A DNA stretch of 64,000 bases from Pedobacter frigiditerrae (GTDB taxonomy: Bacteria; Bacteroidota; Bacteroidia; Sphingobacteriales; Sphingobacteriaceae). The position numbers and the translations under genes are program-made. Where the stretch lies: the NCBI RefSeq assembly GCF_004331645.1, contig NZ_SJSK01000001.1, positions 124,001 to 188,000 of the forward strand, given 5' to 3'. The notes under the pieces are model-generated. The model was not told the DNA's origin and made no database searches. It was given only the letters and a program-made list of their open reading frames with translations. Positions within the stretch are counted from its first letter, which is position 1. Each line of letters opens with the position of its first letter. Below are positions 16,798-25,776 of this stretch, one piece after another.

Positions 16798-17505
16798 TTA
16801 AACTAAATAGAAGAATGTAAATACAAACACCCAAACTAAATCTACAAAGTGCCAGTATAAACCAACTTTTTCTACCATCAAATAATGACCACGTTTTTCA
16901 AATGTTCCATTAATAGTCATACATAAAATGATGATATTGATAACTACACCACTAAATACGTGAAAACCGTGAAAACCTGTAATGGTAAAGAATAGATTTG
17001 CAAATTGTTGTGCTGCAACTGTAGAAACAGGTCCTGTAAAGAAATGAGTTAATTCTTTAGCCGTGGGAATTGATCCCCACCAAAAACCTTCATGATGTAA
17101 ATGCGTCCATTCTATTGCCTGACAGCCTAAGAACATGAAACCACCAATAATGGTAGCCACCATCCACCAAATTACTTCTTTTTTAGCTCTTCTGTGTCCA
17201 GCTTCTACCGCCAAAACCATAGTTACAGAACTCATGATCAAAATGAAGGTCATGATACCCACAAAAACCAAAGGGTACCCGTGATCTGCTATGCCCGGTA
17301 TAGATTGAAAAACCAAATCTGGCGATGGCCAAGTAAATTTAGTGAAACGTTGTGCACCATAATAAACCAATAATGATGAGAATGTGAAGGCATCTGATAA
17401 TAAGAAAAACCACATCATTATTTTACCATATTCTACCGACCATGGCGAACGTCCGCCTGCCCATGGAGTAGTTTTAACTTGGTCTAATTTCGATAATGAA
17501 TCCAT
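16798..17505 (-). CDS. Cytochrome c oxidase subunit III
   Basis: A 235-residue protein with six to seven membrane helices. Subunit III marks include GKIMMWFFLLSDAFTFSSLL in the first helix, FFTITGFHGFHVFSGV with the conserved GFHxxHV, and EKVGLYWHFVDLVWVFVFTFFYLV at the C-terminus. This subunit packs against subunit I and stabilises proton uptake. It follows a second, shorter subunit III-type protein on the same strand; paired subunit III genes are common in Bacteroidota oxidase clusters. Confidence 0.92.
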   Translation of the reverse strand: MDSLSKLDQVKTTPWAGGRSPWSVEYGKIMMWFFLLSDAFTFSSLLVYYGAQRFTKFTWPSPDLVFQSIPGIADHGYPLVFVGIMTFILIMSSVTMVLAVEAGHRRAKKEVIWWMVATIIGGFMFLGCQAIEWTHLHHEGFWWGSIPTAKELTHFFTGPVSTVAAQQFANLFFTITGFHGFHVFSGVVINIIILCMTINGTFEKRGHYLMVEKVGLYWHFVDLVWVFVFTFFYLV

Positions 17506-17536
17506 TTAGTAATAGTATAATAGTTTGTTAAAAAAT

Positions 17537-18115
17537 CTAACTGTTCAAAAGTAAAAAAACATACAGATATATCCATAATATATCTATAAAATGCCAAAAA
17601 ATTGAAGTAATTTCTTGACGATAAACCGCTTTCTCTGTTGGAATGTTCTTGTATGAACCTACCAAGCTATTTAATATAAAGCAAATCCCTGCAAATATGT
17701 GTAATAAGTGAAATCCTGAAACAATATATATCAAGGAAATAGCCGCATTATTATTAATTAAAAATGCCCCACTTTGATATAAACTTGTCCAAGCCTGAAA
17801 CTGTAAAAAGCCAAAACCTAAACCTAAGGCTAAGGTAATCCATAAAAACAACTGTTGATTAGCCTTATTTCCATTTCTAAGTGCCCTTGATGCTAAGTAA
17901 AGTGCTATACTGCTTGCGACTAAAACTACTGTACTGTAAATAAAGGCATCTGGTAATACTAAACCATGCCCTTTACCCTTAGATGCAGAAAATACGATAT
18001 AATAACTTGTCCACCCACCAAACATAATAGTAGAGGAAACCACAAATAACCAAACCACAAACTTTTTGGGTTTGGCATCAAATTTTATCTCTTGTTGTTG
18101 CAAAGCAAACTCCAT
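17537..18115 (-). CDS. Cytochrome c oxidase subunit III-type protein, shorter
   Basis: A 192-residue membrane protein with five predicted helices and the subunit III signatures YIVSGFHLLHIFAGI and EITSIFWHFIDILWIYLYVFLLL. It lacks the first two helices of full-length bacterial subunit III, which is usual for the caa3/cbaA-associated form. It starts 10 bp after the heme O synthase gene. It and the longer subunit III may both be in the oxidase, or one may replace the other under different conditions. Confidence 0.9.
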   Translation of the reverse strand: MEFALQQQEIKFDAKPKKFVVWLFVVSSTIMFGGWTSYYIVFSASKGKGHGLVLPDAFIYSTVVLVASSIALYLASRALRNGNKANQQLFLWITLALGLGFGFLQFQAWTSLYQSGAFLINNNAAISLIYIVSGFHLLHIFAGICFILNSLVGSYKNIPTEKAVYRQEITSIFWHFIDILWIYLYVFLLLNS

Positions 18116-18125
18116 TTAAATATTG

Positions 18126-19031
18126 TTAAACGATTAAATCAAATAATAAAACCAATTGTACTAAAGGGATGTAAAAGAAAGAACAAAACATCACTTTTCT
18201 AGCACTTGGCAAATCCATCTTTACCATCATTTGGTAAGCAAAATAACTAAATGCAATTCCAGCTATAATTGAAACTCCAGCTATATAAAATCCGCCAAAG
18301 CCCAAAAATGTTGGTAGTAAACTCACTGGTATTAAAATCAGTGTACTGATAAATGTAAATACAGCACTTGTTTTATCTCTTTTTTTAGTAGGCAATAACC
18401 TAAACCCTGCTTTTTTATAGTCGTCATCTAATACCCAAGCAATAGACCAAAAATGAGGGAATTGCCAAACAAATTGTATCAAAAATAGAATAATGGCGAT
18501 TTGATAATCTACTGGTACGTAACCAATTTCAGATTGCCCACCAATGGCAGCAATGTAACCGATAAGTGGAGGCAATGCGCCTGGAATTGCTCCAACAAAC
18601 ACCGAAATTGGCGATTTTTGCTTTAATGGCGTATATGCAAAAGCATACAGTAGAATAGAAAATACAGAAATTAACCCTGTTTCTAAATTAAGCTTGCCTA
18701 GTAACCAAGTACCCGCAATACCCATGATTAATCCCAAAACCAAACCCTGACCCGTCGTCATTCTACCAGCTGGCATCGGACGGTCTTTAGTTCTGGTCAT
18801 CAATTTATCTAAATCTACCTCAATGATTTCGTTAAAACAGTTAGCTGCACCGGTTACTAAAAAACCACCAACAATTAATATCAACCAATTGTCCCAATTA
18901 ATCCCTGCAGCAATCCCCCTGTCAATCTGTATTTTAGATCCAATTAAAAAAGTAACTGAAGCGGAAAACACAACTAAAAATGTTAGTCTGAATTTGATCA
19001 ATTTCGAGAAGTCTGAAAAAAACTGTTTCAA
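18126..19031 (-). CDS. ctaB: Heme O synthase (protoheme IX farnesyltransferase)
   Basis: A 301-residue, nine-helix inner-membrane prenyltransferase of the UbiA superfamily. The first Asp motif NCFNEIIEVDLDKLMTRTKDRP and the second region QFPHFWSIAWVLDDDYKKAG are both intact, matching CyoE/CtaB. It adds a farnesyl group to heme B, giving heme O, the precursor the next enzyme (ctaA product) turns into heme A for the oxidase. No ATG lies near the N-terminus: the start appears to be TTG at 19031, since a stop codon lies five codons upstream. It follows ctaA by 25 bp. Confidence 0.93.
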   Translation of the reverse strand: MKQFFSDFSKLIKFRLTFLVVFSASVTFLIGSKIQIDRGIAAGINWDNWLILIVGGFLVTGAANCFNEIIEVDLDKLMTRTKDRPMPAGRMTTGQGLVLGLIMGIAGTWLLGKLNLETGLISVFSILLYAFAYTPLKQKSPISVFVGAIPGALPPLIGYIAAIGGQSEIGYVPVDYQIAIILFLIQFVWQFPHFWSIAWVLDDDYKKAGFRLLPTKKRDKTSAVFTFISTLILIPVSLLPTFLGFGGFYIAGVSIIAGIAFSYFAYQMMVKMDLPSARKVMFCSFFYIPLVQLVLLFDLIV

Positions 19032-19048
19032 TTTTTTAATTGGTTAAT

Positions 19049-19064
19049 CCCGATAGCTATCGGG
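19049..19064. repeat. Perfect palindrome CCCGATAGCTATCGGG
   Basis: A 16 bp perfect palindrome overlapping the end of ctaA: on the minus strand its left half supplies the last sense bases and the TAG stop. From memory this word is frequent between genes in Bacteroidota genomes. It is not followed by a T-run. Confidence 0.6.
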
Positions 19065-20121
19065 AAGGTTTGTAAGTTGCCGTACGGTAAACTAATAGGT
19101 ATAAATAATATTGTAGGCTAAACAATATTGTTGCAAATAAAATATGTATAGCTTGTGCGTAAGGTGGTAATGAAAGATAAGAAAGTATAAATCCGGTAGC
19201 TATTTGTATGATTAAAATAACCATGATGTAATTCGCCGTCATTAAAGGCCAAGCTTTACCACTAAATCTATCGATAACCATTTTATAAACTATAAAATTA
19301 CAAACTGCTACCAATATGGCTAAATCTCTGTGCCATGAAAAAACAAAACCCACCTTGGCAACCCAAGTATTTCTATCTCCAAAATTTAAAGATTTCGCTA
19401 TTGTATCTATACTTTCCCTAACTTCTGTTCCTAATACAATCTGTGCTATTGTAATTATAATAGTAAAAGCCAAAAATCCTTTTAGCCATAATATGCGATA
19501 CATGATCACGCTTCTTTCCTTATGCAGTTGCTTAGCATAATTGTAAGTGTATATCAATATTCCTAAAATAACTAGGGCTAATAACATATGTACCGTTACC
19601 ACCCATTGAGTTAAATTAGTAGAAACAACTATCGAACCTAACCATCCCTGATAACCTATAATTAAAATATTCAGTATACTTAATACTATAATTCGCTTAG
19701 CTGTCTTTTTATAAACAAAAGAGTAAATCGCTACCAATATTAAAAATATACCCAAAATTGCCCCCACTAACCTGTTTGCATATTCAGTCCAGCTTTTAGC
19801 TGAATTAAATTCCTCAGGCACAATTATACTTTGATCGTGCCTAATGCTTTTTGCTAACTCGGGTTTACCCATGCTTTCTAAGTATTTAGCAAACTTTTCG
19901 TTCTTTTTAATTCTACCCGCAACATATTTCTCTTTATAATCGGCAGGTAAATCTTTTACAGAAGTAGGAGGTATATACTGATCAAAACATTTAGGCCAAT
20001 CGGGACATCCCATTCCAGAACCAGTACTGCGAACTATACCACCAGCCAAAATAACCAGTAGTGTTACAATAATAGTAATGAAGTTTAATCTTATAAATCT
20101 ATTTTCAGATTTAGCAATCAT
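19057..20121 (-). CDS. ctaA: Heme A synthase (COX15/CtaA family)
   Basis: A 354-residue inner-membrane protein with eight helices. It opens with the family block LAGGIVRSTGSGMGCPDWPKCF (Cys pair in the first periplasmic loop), has a longer-than-usual loop of about 60 residues, then EYANRLVGAILG, VTVHMLLALVILG, SWHRDLAILVA and IHILFATILFSLQ with the conserved His ligands for two hemes. It oxidises the C8 methyl of heme O to a formyl group, giving heme A. Together with ctaB it shows that the neighbouring oxidase is an aa3-type enzyme. The last three residues and the stop come from a palindromic repeat. It begins 96 bp past coxA, beyond a strong terminator. Confidence 0.93.
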   Translation of the reverse strand: MIAKSENRFIRLNFITIIVTLLVILAGGIVRSTGSGMGCPDWPKCFDQYIPPTSVKDLPADYKEKYVAGRIKKNEKFAKYLESMGKPELAKSIRHDQSIIVPEEFNSAKSWTEYANRLVGAILGIFLILVAIYSFVYKKTAKRIIVLSILNILIIGYQGWLGSIVVSTNLTQWVVTVHMLLALVILGILIYTYNYAKQLHKERSVIMYRILWLKGFLAFTIIITIAQIVLGTEVRESIDTIAKSLNFGDRNTWVAKVGFVFSWHRDLAILVAVCNFIVYKMVIDRFSGKAWPLMTANYIMVILIIQIATGFILSYLSLPPYAQAIHILFATILFSLQYYLYLLVYRTATYKPSR

Positions 20122-20137
20122 TGGGTGTGATGGATTT

Positions 20138-20188
20138 AAAAAAACAAGGTATCTGTTGCAAGCTATTTTTAACTTCAGCAGATACCTT
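20138..20188 (-). terminator. Rho-independent terminator after coxA
   Basis: On the minus strand a 10 bp stem AAGGTATCTG / CAGATACCTT with a 23-base loop is followed by G and seven T. It separates coxA from ctaA and implies a separate promoter, or only partial read-through, for the heme A synthesis and subunit III genes. Confidence 0.8.
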
Positions 20189-20217
20189 ATTCTATATTAT
20201 AAACAAGCTAAACTTGT

Positions 20218-22104
20218 TTATTCTGCTTCTTCTTGAGTTGGCTTGTTAACAGCTTCCCAATCTTTTTGAACCTTTTCTGCTTCAGCATTTCCTTCAAAAT
20301 CATGAGGCAAATTAGAGCTCATTGTTTGAGAGAAAGGAACTGTTTGCGGAATGAAGTCATGTTCAGCACCAGGCTTGCTATAATCATATGGCCAACGATA
20401 TACTGTAGGGATTTCCCCCGGCCAGTTACCATGTAGATGCTCTACCGGTGTAGTCCACTCTAATGTATTAGCTTCCCAAGGATTTTGAGGTGCTTTTTTA
20501 CCTTTAAATATAGAGTAGAAGAAATTGAACAAGAAAGCAACTTGCGCTAAAGCAGCAACAATTGCAGCCCAAGTTACAAATACGTTAACTGTTAACCATT
20601 TGTTCATGAATTCGAACTCTGTAAATGCATAGTAACGACGAGGCACACCATCTAAACCTAAAAAGTGTAGCGGGAAGAATACCAAGTATGCACAGATAAA
20701 CGTTAACCAAAAGTGCAAATAACCCAATTTGGCATTCATCATTTTTCCAAACATTTTAGGGAACCAATGATAAACACCTGCAAGCATACCAAAAATCGCT
20801 GCTGAACCCATTACCAAGTGGAAGTGGGCAACTACAAAGTATGTATCGTGTAAGTTAATATCTAATGCAGCGTTACCTAAGAAAATACCAGTTAAACCAC
20901 CTGAGATAAAGAATGAAACTAAACCAATAGCAAATAACATTGCTGGCGTAAATCTGATATTACCTCTCCATAAAGTAGCTAAATAGTTAAATGTCTTAAC
21001 TGCCGAAGGAACTGCAATAATTAATGTTGTAATCATAAATACACCACCAAGTAAAGGATTCATACCTGTTACAAACATGTGGTGACCCCAAACGATGAAT
21101 GATAATGTTGTAATACCAATTAATGAATAAATCATTGCATGGTAACCAAAGATTGGTTTTCTAGAGTTTACCGAGATAATCTCTGATGAAATACCTAAAG
21201 CTGGCATAATTACGATATATACCTCTGGGTGACCTAAGAACCAGAATAAGTGTTGCCATAAAATTGGCGAACCGCCCTCGTTTGGAAGTACTTGAGTACC
21301 CATTACGATATCTGATAAGTAGAAACTTGTACCAAAACTACGGTCAAAGATCAACAATACAACACCAGCAACTAATACTGGGAAAGATAATATACCTAAG
21401 ATTGCTGTTAAGAAGAATGCCCAGATTGTTAAAGGCATTTTCCAAAGATCCATACCTTTAGTACGCATGTTTAATACAGTAGTAACGTAGTTGATACCAC
21501 CCATTAATGATGATGCCACAAATAATACCATACTAATTAACCATAAGGTCATACCCATTCCAGAACCTGGAATTGCAGTAGGGACTGCCGATAGTGGTGG
21601 GTAGATTGTCCAACCAGCACTTGCCGGGCCAGTTTGTATAAAGAATGAACCCATCATGATTACACAAGCACTGAAGAAGAACCAGTAAGAAAGCATATTC
21701 AAGAAAGGTGAAGCCATATCTCTAGCACCTAGCTGTAATGGAATTAATAAGTTACTAAAAGTACCACTTAACCCTGCTGTTAATACAAAGAATACCATGA
21801 TGGTACCGTGAATGGTTACTAATGCTAAATAAAAGTCTGGCTTAATTCTGCCGCCTTCAGCCCATTTACCTAAAAATGTTTCTAAAAGAGGAAAACTTTT
21901 ATCTGGCCAAGCCAATTGAAGTCTAAATAATATAGATAATCCCATTGCAATAACTGCCATTATGATACCAGTTATTAAAAACTGCTTAGCAATCATTTTG
22001 TGATCCTGACTAAATACGTATTTAGTTAAGAACGTTTCATGGTGATGACCGTGATCATCGTGACTATCGTGGTGGTGTGTATCTTGTAGTGATATAGTTG
22101 ACAT
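20218..22104 (-). CDS. coxA: Cytochrome c oxidase subunit I
   Basis: A 628-residue heme-copper oxidase subunit I with twelve or more helices. A His-rich N-terminus precedes the core. Key sites are visible: TIHGTIMVFF (low-spin heme His), FWFLGHPEVYIVIMP with the CuB His, the Glu and the Tyr of the cross-link (A1-type signature), WGHHMFVTG with two more CuB His, and NLHDTYFVVAHFHLV with the heme a3 and heme a His ligands. It reduces oxygen to water at the heme a3-CuB centre and pumps protons across the inner membrane. coxB ends 21 bp upstream; a terminator follows. Confidence 0.96.
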   Translation of the reverse strand: MSTISLQDTHHHDSHDDHGHHHETFLTKYVFSQDHKMIAKQFLITGIIMAVIAMGLSILFRLQLAWPDKSFPLLETFLGKWAEGGRIKPDFYLALVTIHGTIMVFFVLTAGLSGTFSNLLIPLQLGARDMASPFLNMLSYWFFFSACVIMMGSFFIQTGPASAGWTIYPPLSAVPTAIPGSGMGMTLWLISMVLFVASSLMGGINYVTTVLNMRTKGMDLWKMPLTIWAFFLTAILGILSFPVLVAGVVLLIFDRSFGTSFYLSDIVMGTQVLPNEGGSPILWQHLFWFLGHPEVYIVIMPALGISSEIISVNSRKPIFGYHAMIYSLIGITTLSFIVWGHHMFVTGMNPLLGGVFMITTLIIAVPSAVKTFNYLATLWRGNIRFTPAMLFAIGLVSFFISGGLTGIFLGNAALDINLHDTYFVVAHFHLVMGSAAIFGMLAGVYHWFPKMFGKMMNAKLGYLHFWLTFICAYLVFFPLHFLGLDGVPRRYYAFTEFEFMNKWLTVNVFVTWAAIVAALAQVAFLFNFFYSIFKGKKAPQNPWEANTLEWTTPVEHLHGNWPGEIPTVYRWPYDYSKPGAEHDFIPQTVPFSQTMSSNLPHDFEGNAEAEKVQKDWEAVNKPTQEEAE

Positions 22105-22125
22105 AATAAGGGCTCTCCAGTATTA

Positions 22126-23352
22126 TTATTTTTTTAAAGCGATTTGATTTGTTTTTACAGTATCCTTTGCAGTTGTATCAGCTTTTGCTGGTGCTGCAAC
22201 TGGTTCAGCAATTACAGGAAGATTAAATGCTTTTCTTAAATCATTTGTTAAGTAAGGGGTTTGTTTTACAACCCAAGCATCATACTCTGCTTGAGTAACT
22301 ACTCTTACAGGTTTCTGCATGTTATAGTGGTTTGCTCCACAAATTTTAGCACAAAGCAATAAATATTTAAAACTAGGATCATTAGTTTTAACCTTCATTT
22401 GTTCTGTAGTAATGGTTGGTGTGAATTCGAAATAAGAAGTCATACCAGGAACAGTATTTAACTGCACTCTAAAGTGAGGCATATAGAAACTGTGTAATAC
22501 ATCTTTACTTGTTAAAATAAAACGCACTGGTTTATTTACTGGTAAAACAATCTCATCACCAATTTGATCATCTAAACTGTTTTTGTCAGTAAAATCGATA
22601 CCTAATGCGTTTATAGCTGTTATTTTTTTATAGTTCTTTTTACCTACTACTCCATCAGCACCTGGGTAACGAATATCCCACTGGAATTGAGATGAAGTTA
22701 CTTCAATACTTAAAGGTTTGTTATTTGGATCTTCAATTTTATAGAATATTGATCTCCAAGTTAAGAAACCCATTAATACCAATACTGTTAATACTAAAGC
22801 CGGAATAATTGTCCAAACACGCTCTAATGCGTTATTATGAGGATAGTAATAAGCTTTTCTATTGTTGCTGCTTTTGTAGAAATAAGCAAAAGCAAATAAT
22901 ACAATGTGAGTTAAAATAAATACAATAGTGGTAATAATCAACGTAATGTTAAACATTTGGTCAATTTTCTTACCGTGTTCTGATGCTGCCTCAGGCAAAA
23001 GCATTTCGCCATGAACCGTATATTCCCAGTACACACCATACAAACCAACTACTAAGAATATAGCGAAAATGATCCCGTTAACTTTATCCCAGTTAATTGA
23101 TTGTTTGCCTTGCGTTTCTTGCGTTAATTCATAAACTCTTAATGCCTTTCCAACTATTGCAATGAATAAACATAACAACAAGAACAGCAATATATAGAAT
23201 AAGGTCGATTTATATATCGGTCCCATATCTACTGGTTTAGCCGTAGCGGCAGCGGCTGCTTCTTGAGCGAAAGCACTGGTATTTGCAAATACAGTAATTA
23301 ATACTGCTAAAGCCGCCATTGTTTTATTACCTATTAATTTTTTTAAACTCAT
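22126..23352 (-). CDS. coxB: Cytochrome c oxidase subunit II
   Basis: A 408-residue subunit II, longer than the usual 250-350. A signal peptide (MSLKKLIGNK to SAFAQ) is followed by two additional helices (about 48-70 and 88-110), then the standard two (about 135-160 and 185-205) and the periplasmic cupredoxin domain. The dinuclear CuA site is complete: DVLHSFYMPHFRVQ supplies the first His, and CAKICGANHYNM supplies two Cys, His and Met. It takes electrons from the cytochrome c carrier to subunit I. The tail is rich in Ala, Lys and Thr. There is no fused cytochrome c domain, so electrons probably come from ActE/ActA. Confidence 0.94.
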   Translation of the reverse strand: MSLKKLIGNKTMAALAVLITVFANTSAFAQEAAAAATAKPVDMGPIYKSTLFYILLFLLLCLFIAIVGKALRVYELTQETQGKQSINWDKVNGIIFAIFLVVGLYGVYWEYTVHGEMLLPEAASEHGKKIDQMFNITLIITTIVFILTHIVLFAFAYFYKSSNNRKAYYYPHNNALERVWTIIPALVLTVLVLMGFLTWRSIFYKIEDPNNKPLSIEVTSSQFQWDIRYPGADGVVGKKNYKKITAINALGIDFTDKNSLDDQIGDEIVLPVNKPVRFILTSKDVLHSFYMPHFRVQLNTVPGMTSYFEFTPTITTEQMKVKTNDPSFKYLLLCAKICGANHYNMQKPVRVVTQAEYDAWVVKQTPYLTNDLRKAFNLPVIAEPVAAPAKADTTAKDTVKTNQIALKK

Positions 23353-23413
23353 TTTCTTAAATTAGTACGTTGTACTTTTTTAATATTAAATTATATAATC
23401 TTAAACCTATCTA

Positions 23414-24643
23414 TTACAAATGGTGGTTTAAACTTTCTTGTAAAAACGGATGATTCTTAGCAATTAATGGTTTTTTGCTTAAAGCAGTTAATACAGTAAA
23501 CGTAAACAAACCTACAAATCCTAATGCTGTCCCGATTTCAATGATGCCGAAACCAGCACCATCTTTAGTTCCAAATTCAAATACACCTGGCATAATCATT
23601 TGGTAATAATCTACCCAGTGACCACATAGAACCACAATACATACTGTCAATAAAACATTCTCACTTCTCTTATTGTCACGATCCATTAACAATAACAATG
23701 GTGATAAAAAGTTCATGATTAAATTGATATAGAACCAAGCTTCGTAGTTATTGAAACGTTTGTAGAAATATACTGTCTCTTCAGACATATTTGCATAGTA
23801 AATCAATAAGAATTGAGCAAACCATACATAAGTCCAGAAAATAGAGAAACCAAAGATAAACTGACCTAAATTATGTAAGTGGCTATTGTTAACCCAGCTC
23901 ATGTAACCTGCTTTTCTTAACAAGATAATGATTACCGCTATTGTAGCTAAACTACTTACCCACATTGCGGCGAAGTTATACCAACCAAACATAGTTGAGA
24001 ACCAGTGAGCCTCTAACGACATGATGGTATCGAAAGCAAATATCGGAGTAGTAAAACCGTAGATTACTAAGAAAATACATGAATACTTAAAACTCTTTTG
24101 ATATGAAGATAAACCTCCATTTAAGTCTTCGTTGTAAGACCATTTAGTAACGAAATAAGCAAATAAGCTATATGCACCTAAGAAAACAACTTGTCTTCCC
24201 ATAAAGAAAGGTACATTTAAGAATGCTGATTTACCATCGATTAACTTATCATAATCTGGAGAACTAGGATCAGTTAATCCAGGTGCATTCCAGTGATGAT
24301 ACAAGTTATGAGTGTACAAGCCTAAGCCTACAACAACCAATAAAATGATTACAGCAATTGGCAAAGTCTTAGCCATTGCTTGAGGTACGCGAAGAATTGA
24401 GGCAGACCATCCTGCTTGTGCAACGAATTGAACAGCTAAGAAGAAAGCTCCAGACATACATACACAGGCAAAATAATATGCCATAAGTAACAGGTTGGCA
24501 AAAGTACGTTCGTGACTTACTTCATCTCCCATAAAACCATAAGCAATAGCACCAATACCCACAAGGATACCGATAATGCTTAAGGCTTTTACCTTTCCTG
24601 TAAACTCAAATTGTTCACTTAAATTATAATGATGAGTTCCCAT
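23414..24643 (-). CDS. actF: Alternative complex III subunit ActF
   Basis: A 409-residue protein with ten predicted membrane helices and many aromatic/His residues. It matches the quinol:cytochrome c oxidoreductase ActF family: the FTGKVKALSIIG start, HHWNAPGL loop, FFMGRQVVFLGAYS and FDTIMSLEAHWFSTMFGWYNF blocks are typical. ActF and ActC are both NrfD-like polytopic subunits of the inner membrane; ActC holds the quinol site and ActF is thought to conduct protons. It is the last act gene and lies 61 bp before coxB, so the complex and its oxidase are transcribed together. Confidence 0.92.
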   Translation of the reverse strand: MGTHHYNLSEQFEFTGKVKALSIIGILVGIGAIAYGFMGDEVSHERTFANLLLMAYYFACVCMSGAFFLAVQFVAQAGWSASILRVPQAMAKTLPIAVIILLVVVGLGLYTHNLYHHWNAPGLTDPSSPDYDKLIDGKSAFLNVPFFMGRQVVFLGAYSLFAYFVTKWSYNEDLNGGLSSYQKSFKYSCIFLVIYGFTTPIFAFDTIMSLEAHWFSTMFGWYNFAAMWVSSLATIAVIIILLRKAGYMSWVNNSHLHNLGQFIFGFSIFWTYVWFAQFLLIYYANMSEETVYFYKRFNNYEAWFYINLIMNFLSPLLLLMDRDNKRSENVLLTVCIVVLCGHWVDYYQMIMPGVFEFGTKDGAGFGIIEIGTALGFVGLFTFTVLTALSKKPLIAKNHPFLQESLNHHL

Positions 24644-24657
24644 TTAATTTGCTTTTC

Positions 24658-25245
24658 TTATTTTATTTTTTGTAATTGTTGAACATACATCACCACTTTC
24701 CATCTTTCAGTTGGCGTTAGTTGTGAAGCATGAGATCCCATTGCATTTAAACCATACATAATAGTATGATAGACTTTTCCAGCTGGCATAGTGTTCATTG
24801 CACCGCCACGAGATGAAACCGCATCAGCAGCGTGGTAAGATGGAACTCCAGATATACCTTTATCCAATTTCACGATATGACCTTGTCCATCACCTTTTTC
24901 TCCATGACATGGCGAACAGAACACGGTATAGAAGTGTTTACCTTCTAATAGATTTTGTTCTGTTAATGGTAGCGGATTAACTAACGCTGCTGAAGCTTCA
25001 TAACCTTCTTTAGTATTAGCCAGTTCATATTTCACAAAACCAATTGGATCGGTGTTAGCTGGTGGAGTTTGAGCTGTAGCTCCGTTTGCAAAGTTTTTGT
25101 TTGGTTGATCTTGATTATAAGCAATCGGATCATACATATTTCTTGCATACTCTAAACCAGTACTTCTTTTATCGCTGCATGCCGAGAGCATAACAACAGA
25201 AACAAGTACGATTAATGTAGCGTAAACTATATATTTCTTATTCAT
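24658..25245 (-). CDS. actE: Alternative complex III monoheme cytochrome ActE
   Basis: The ATG at 25245 is preferred to the one at 25266 because it starts directly at a lipoprotein signal (MNKKYIVYATLIVL to LSAC) and reduces the overlap with actD to 8 bp; a GGAAG stretch lies upstream. The 195-residue mature lipoprotein carries one heme-attachment motif CSPCH, with the likely axial Met in NTMPAGKVYHTI. ActE relays electrons from the multiheme ActA to the oxidase or a soluble carrier at the periplasmic face. It sits between actD and actF in the standard act order. Confidence 0.92.
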   Translation of the reverse strand: MNKKYIVYATLIVLVSVVMLSACSDKRSTGLEYARNMYDPIAYNQDQPNKNFANGATAQTPPANTDPIGFVKYELANTKEGYEASAALVNPLPLTEQNLLEGKHFYTVFCSPCHGEKGDGQGHIVKLDKGISGVPSYHAADAVSSRGGAMNTMPAGKVYHTIMYGLNAMGSHASQLTPTERWKVVMYVQQLQKIK

Positions 25246-25774
25246 AGCTGATATACTTCCTTTCATTATGCTTTACTTCCAAAGCACCTGCGCCTTTTAA
25301 TAGTTCGTCAATTTTTGCGTGTTCTGCATTTTCCTTAGCATCGATAGCGATGATAAAACGATCGTTTGTTGCACGCAAATCCATAACTCTTGGTGCCCTT
25401 CCCGGAAACAAGTGGGTTGAAGCGTAGTACGATCCTACAAGGCCAAAAGCACAAAATAGAATAGTTAACTCAAAAGTAATTGGAATAAAATCTGGTAATG
25501 CAAAGTGGGTTTTACCACCAATGTTAATTGGCCAGTCTACCGTTGTTGCTAAAAACACACAGCTTAACATTGTTATTGTTCCGGTAATTCCGAAAAAGAA
25601 TGCTGCGATATCTAATCTAGATCTTTTAACTCCCAATTTTGCTTCGATGCCGTGAATAGGCATAGGCGTATATACATCATGTATTTTGATGTTGTTCTCC
25701 TGTAACTTATCGATGCCATGCATCATCTCGTCAGGATCACCAAAACTGCCTAAAATATATTTGATATTACTCAT
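25238..25774 (-). CDS. actD: Alternative complex III subunit ActD (DUF3341)
   Basis: A 178-residue protein with two membrane helices (about 60-80 and 98-120) and the DUF3341 pattern: ILGSFGDPDEMMHGIDKL, YTPMPIHGIEAKLGVKRSRL, then HLFPGRAPRVMDLRATNDRFIIAID. In the known structures ActD is a small peripheral/membrane subunit close to ActB-ActC. It begins 2 bp after actC and overlaps actE by 8 bp, so translation is probably coupled. Confidence 0.92.
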   Translation of the reverse strand: MSNIKYILGSFGDPDEMMHGIDKLQENNIKIHDVYTPMPIHGIEAKLGVKRSRLDIAAFFFGITGTITMLSCVFLATTVDWPINIGGKTHFALPDFIPITFELTILFCAFGLVGSYYASTHLFPGRAPRVMDLRATNDRFIIAIDAKENAEHAKIDELLKGAGALEVKHNERKYISYE

Positions 25775-25776
25775 TG

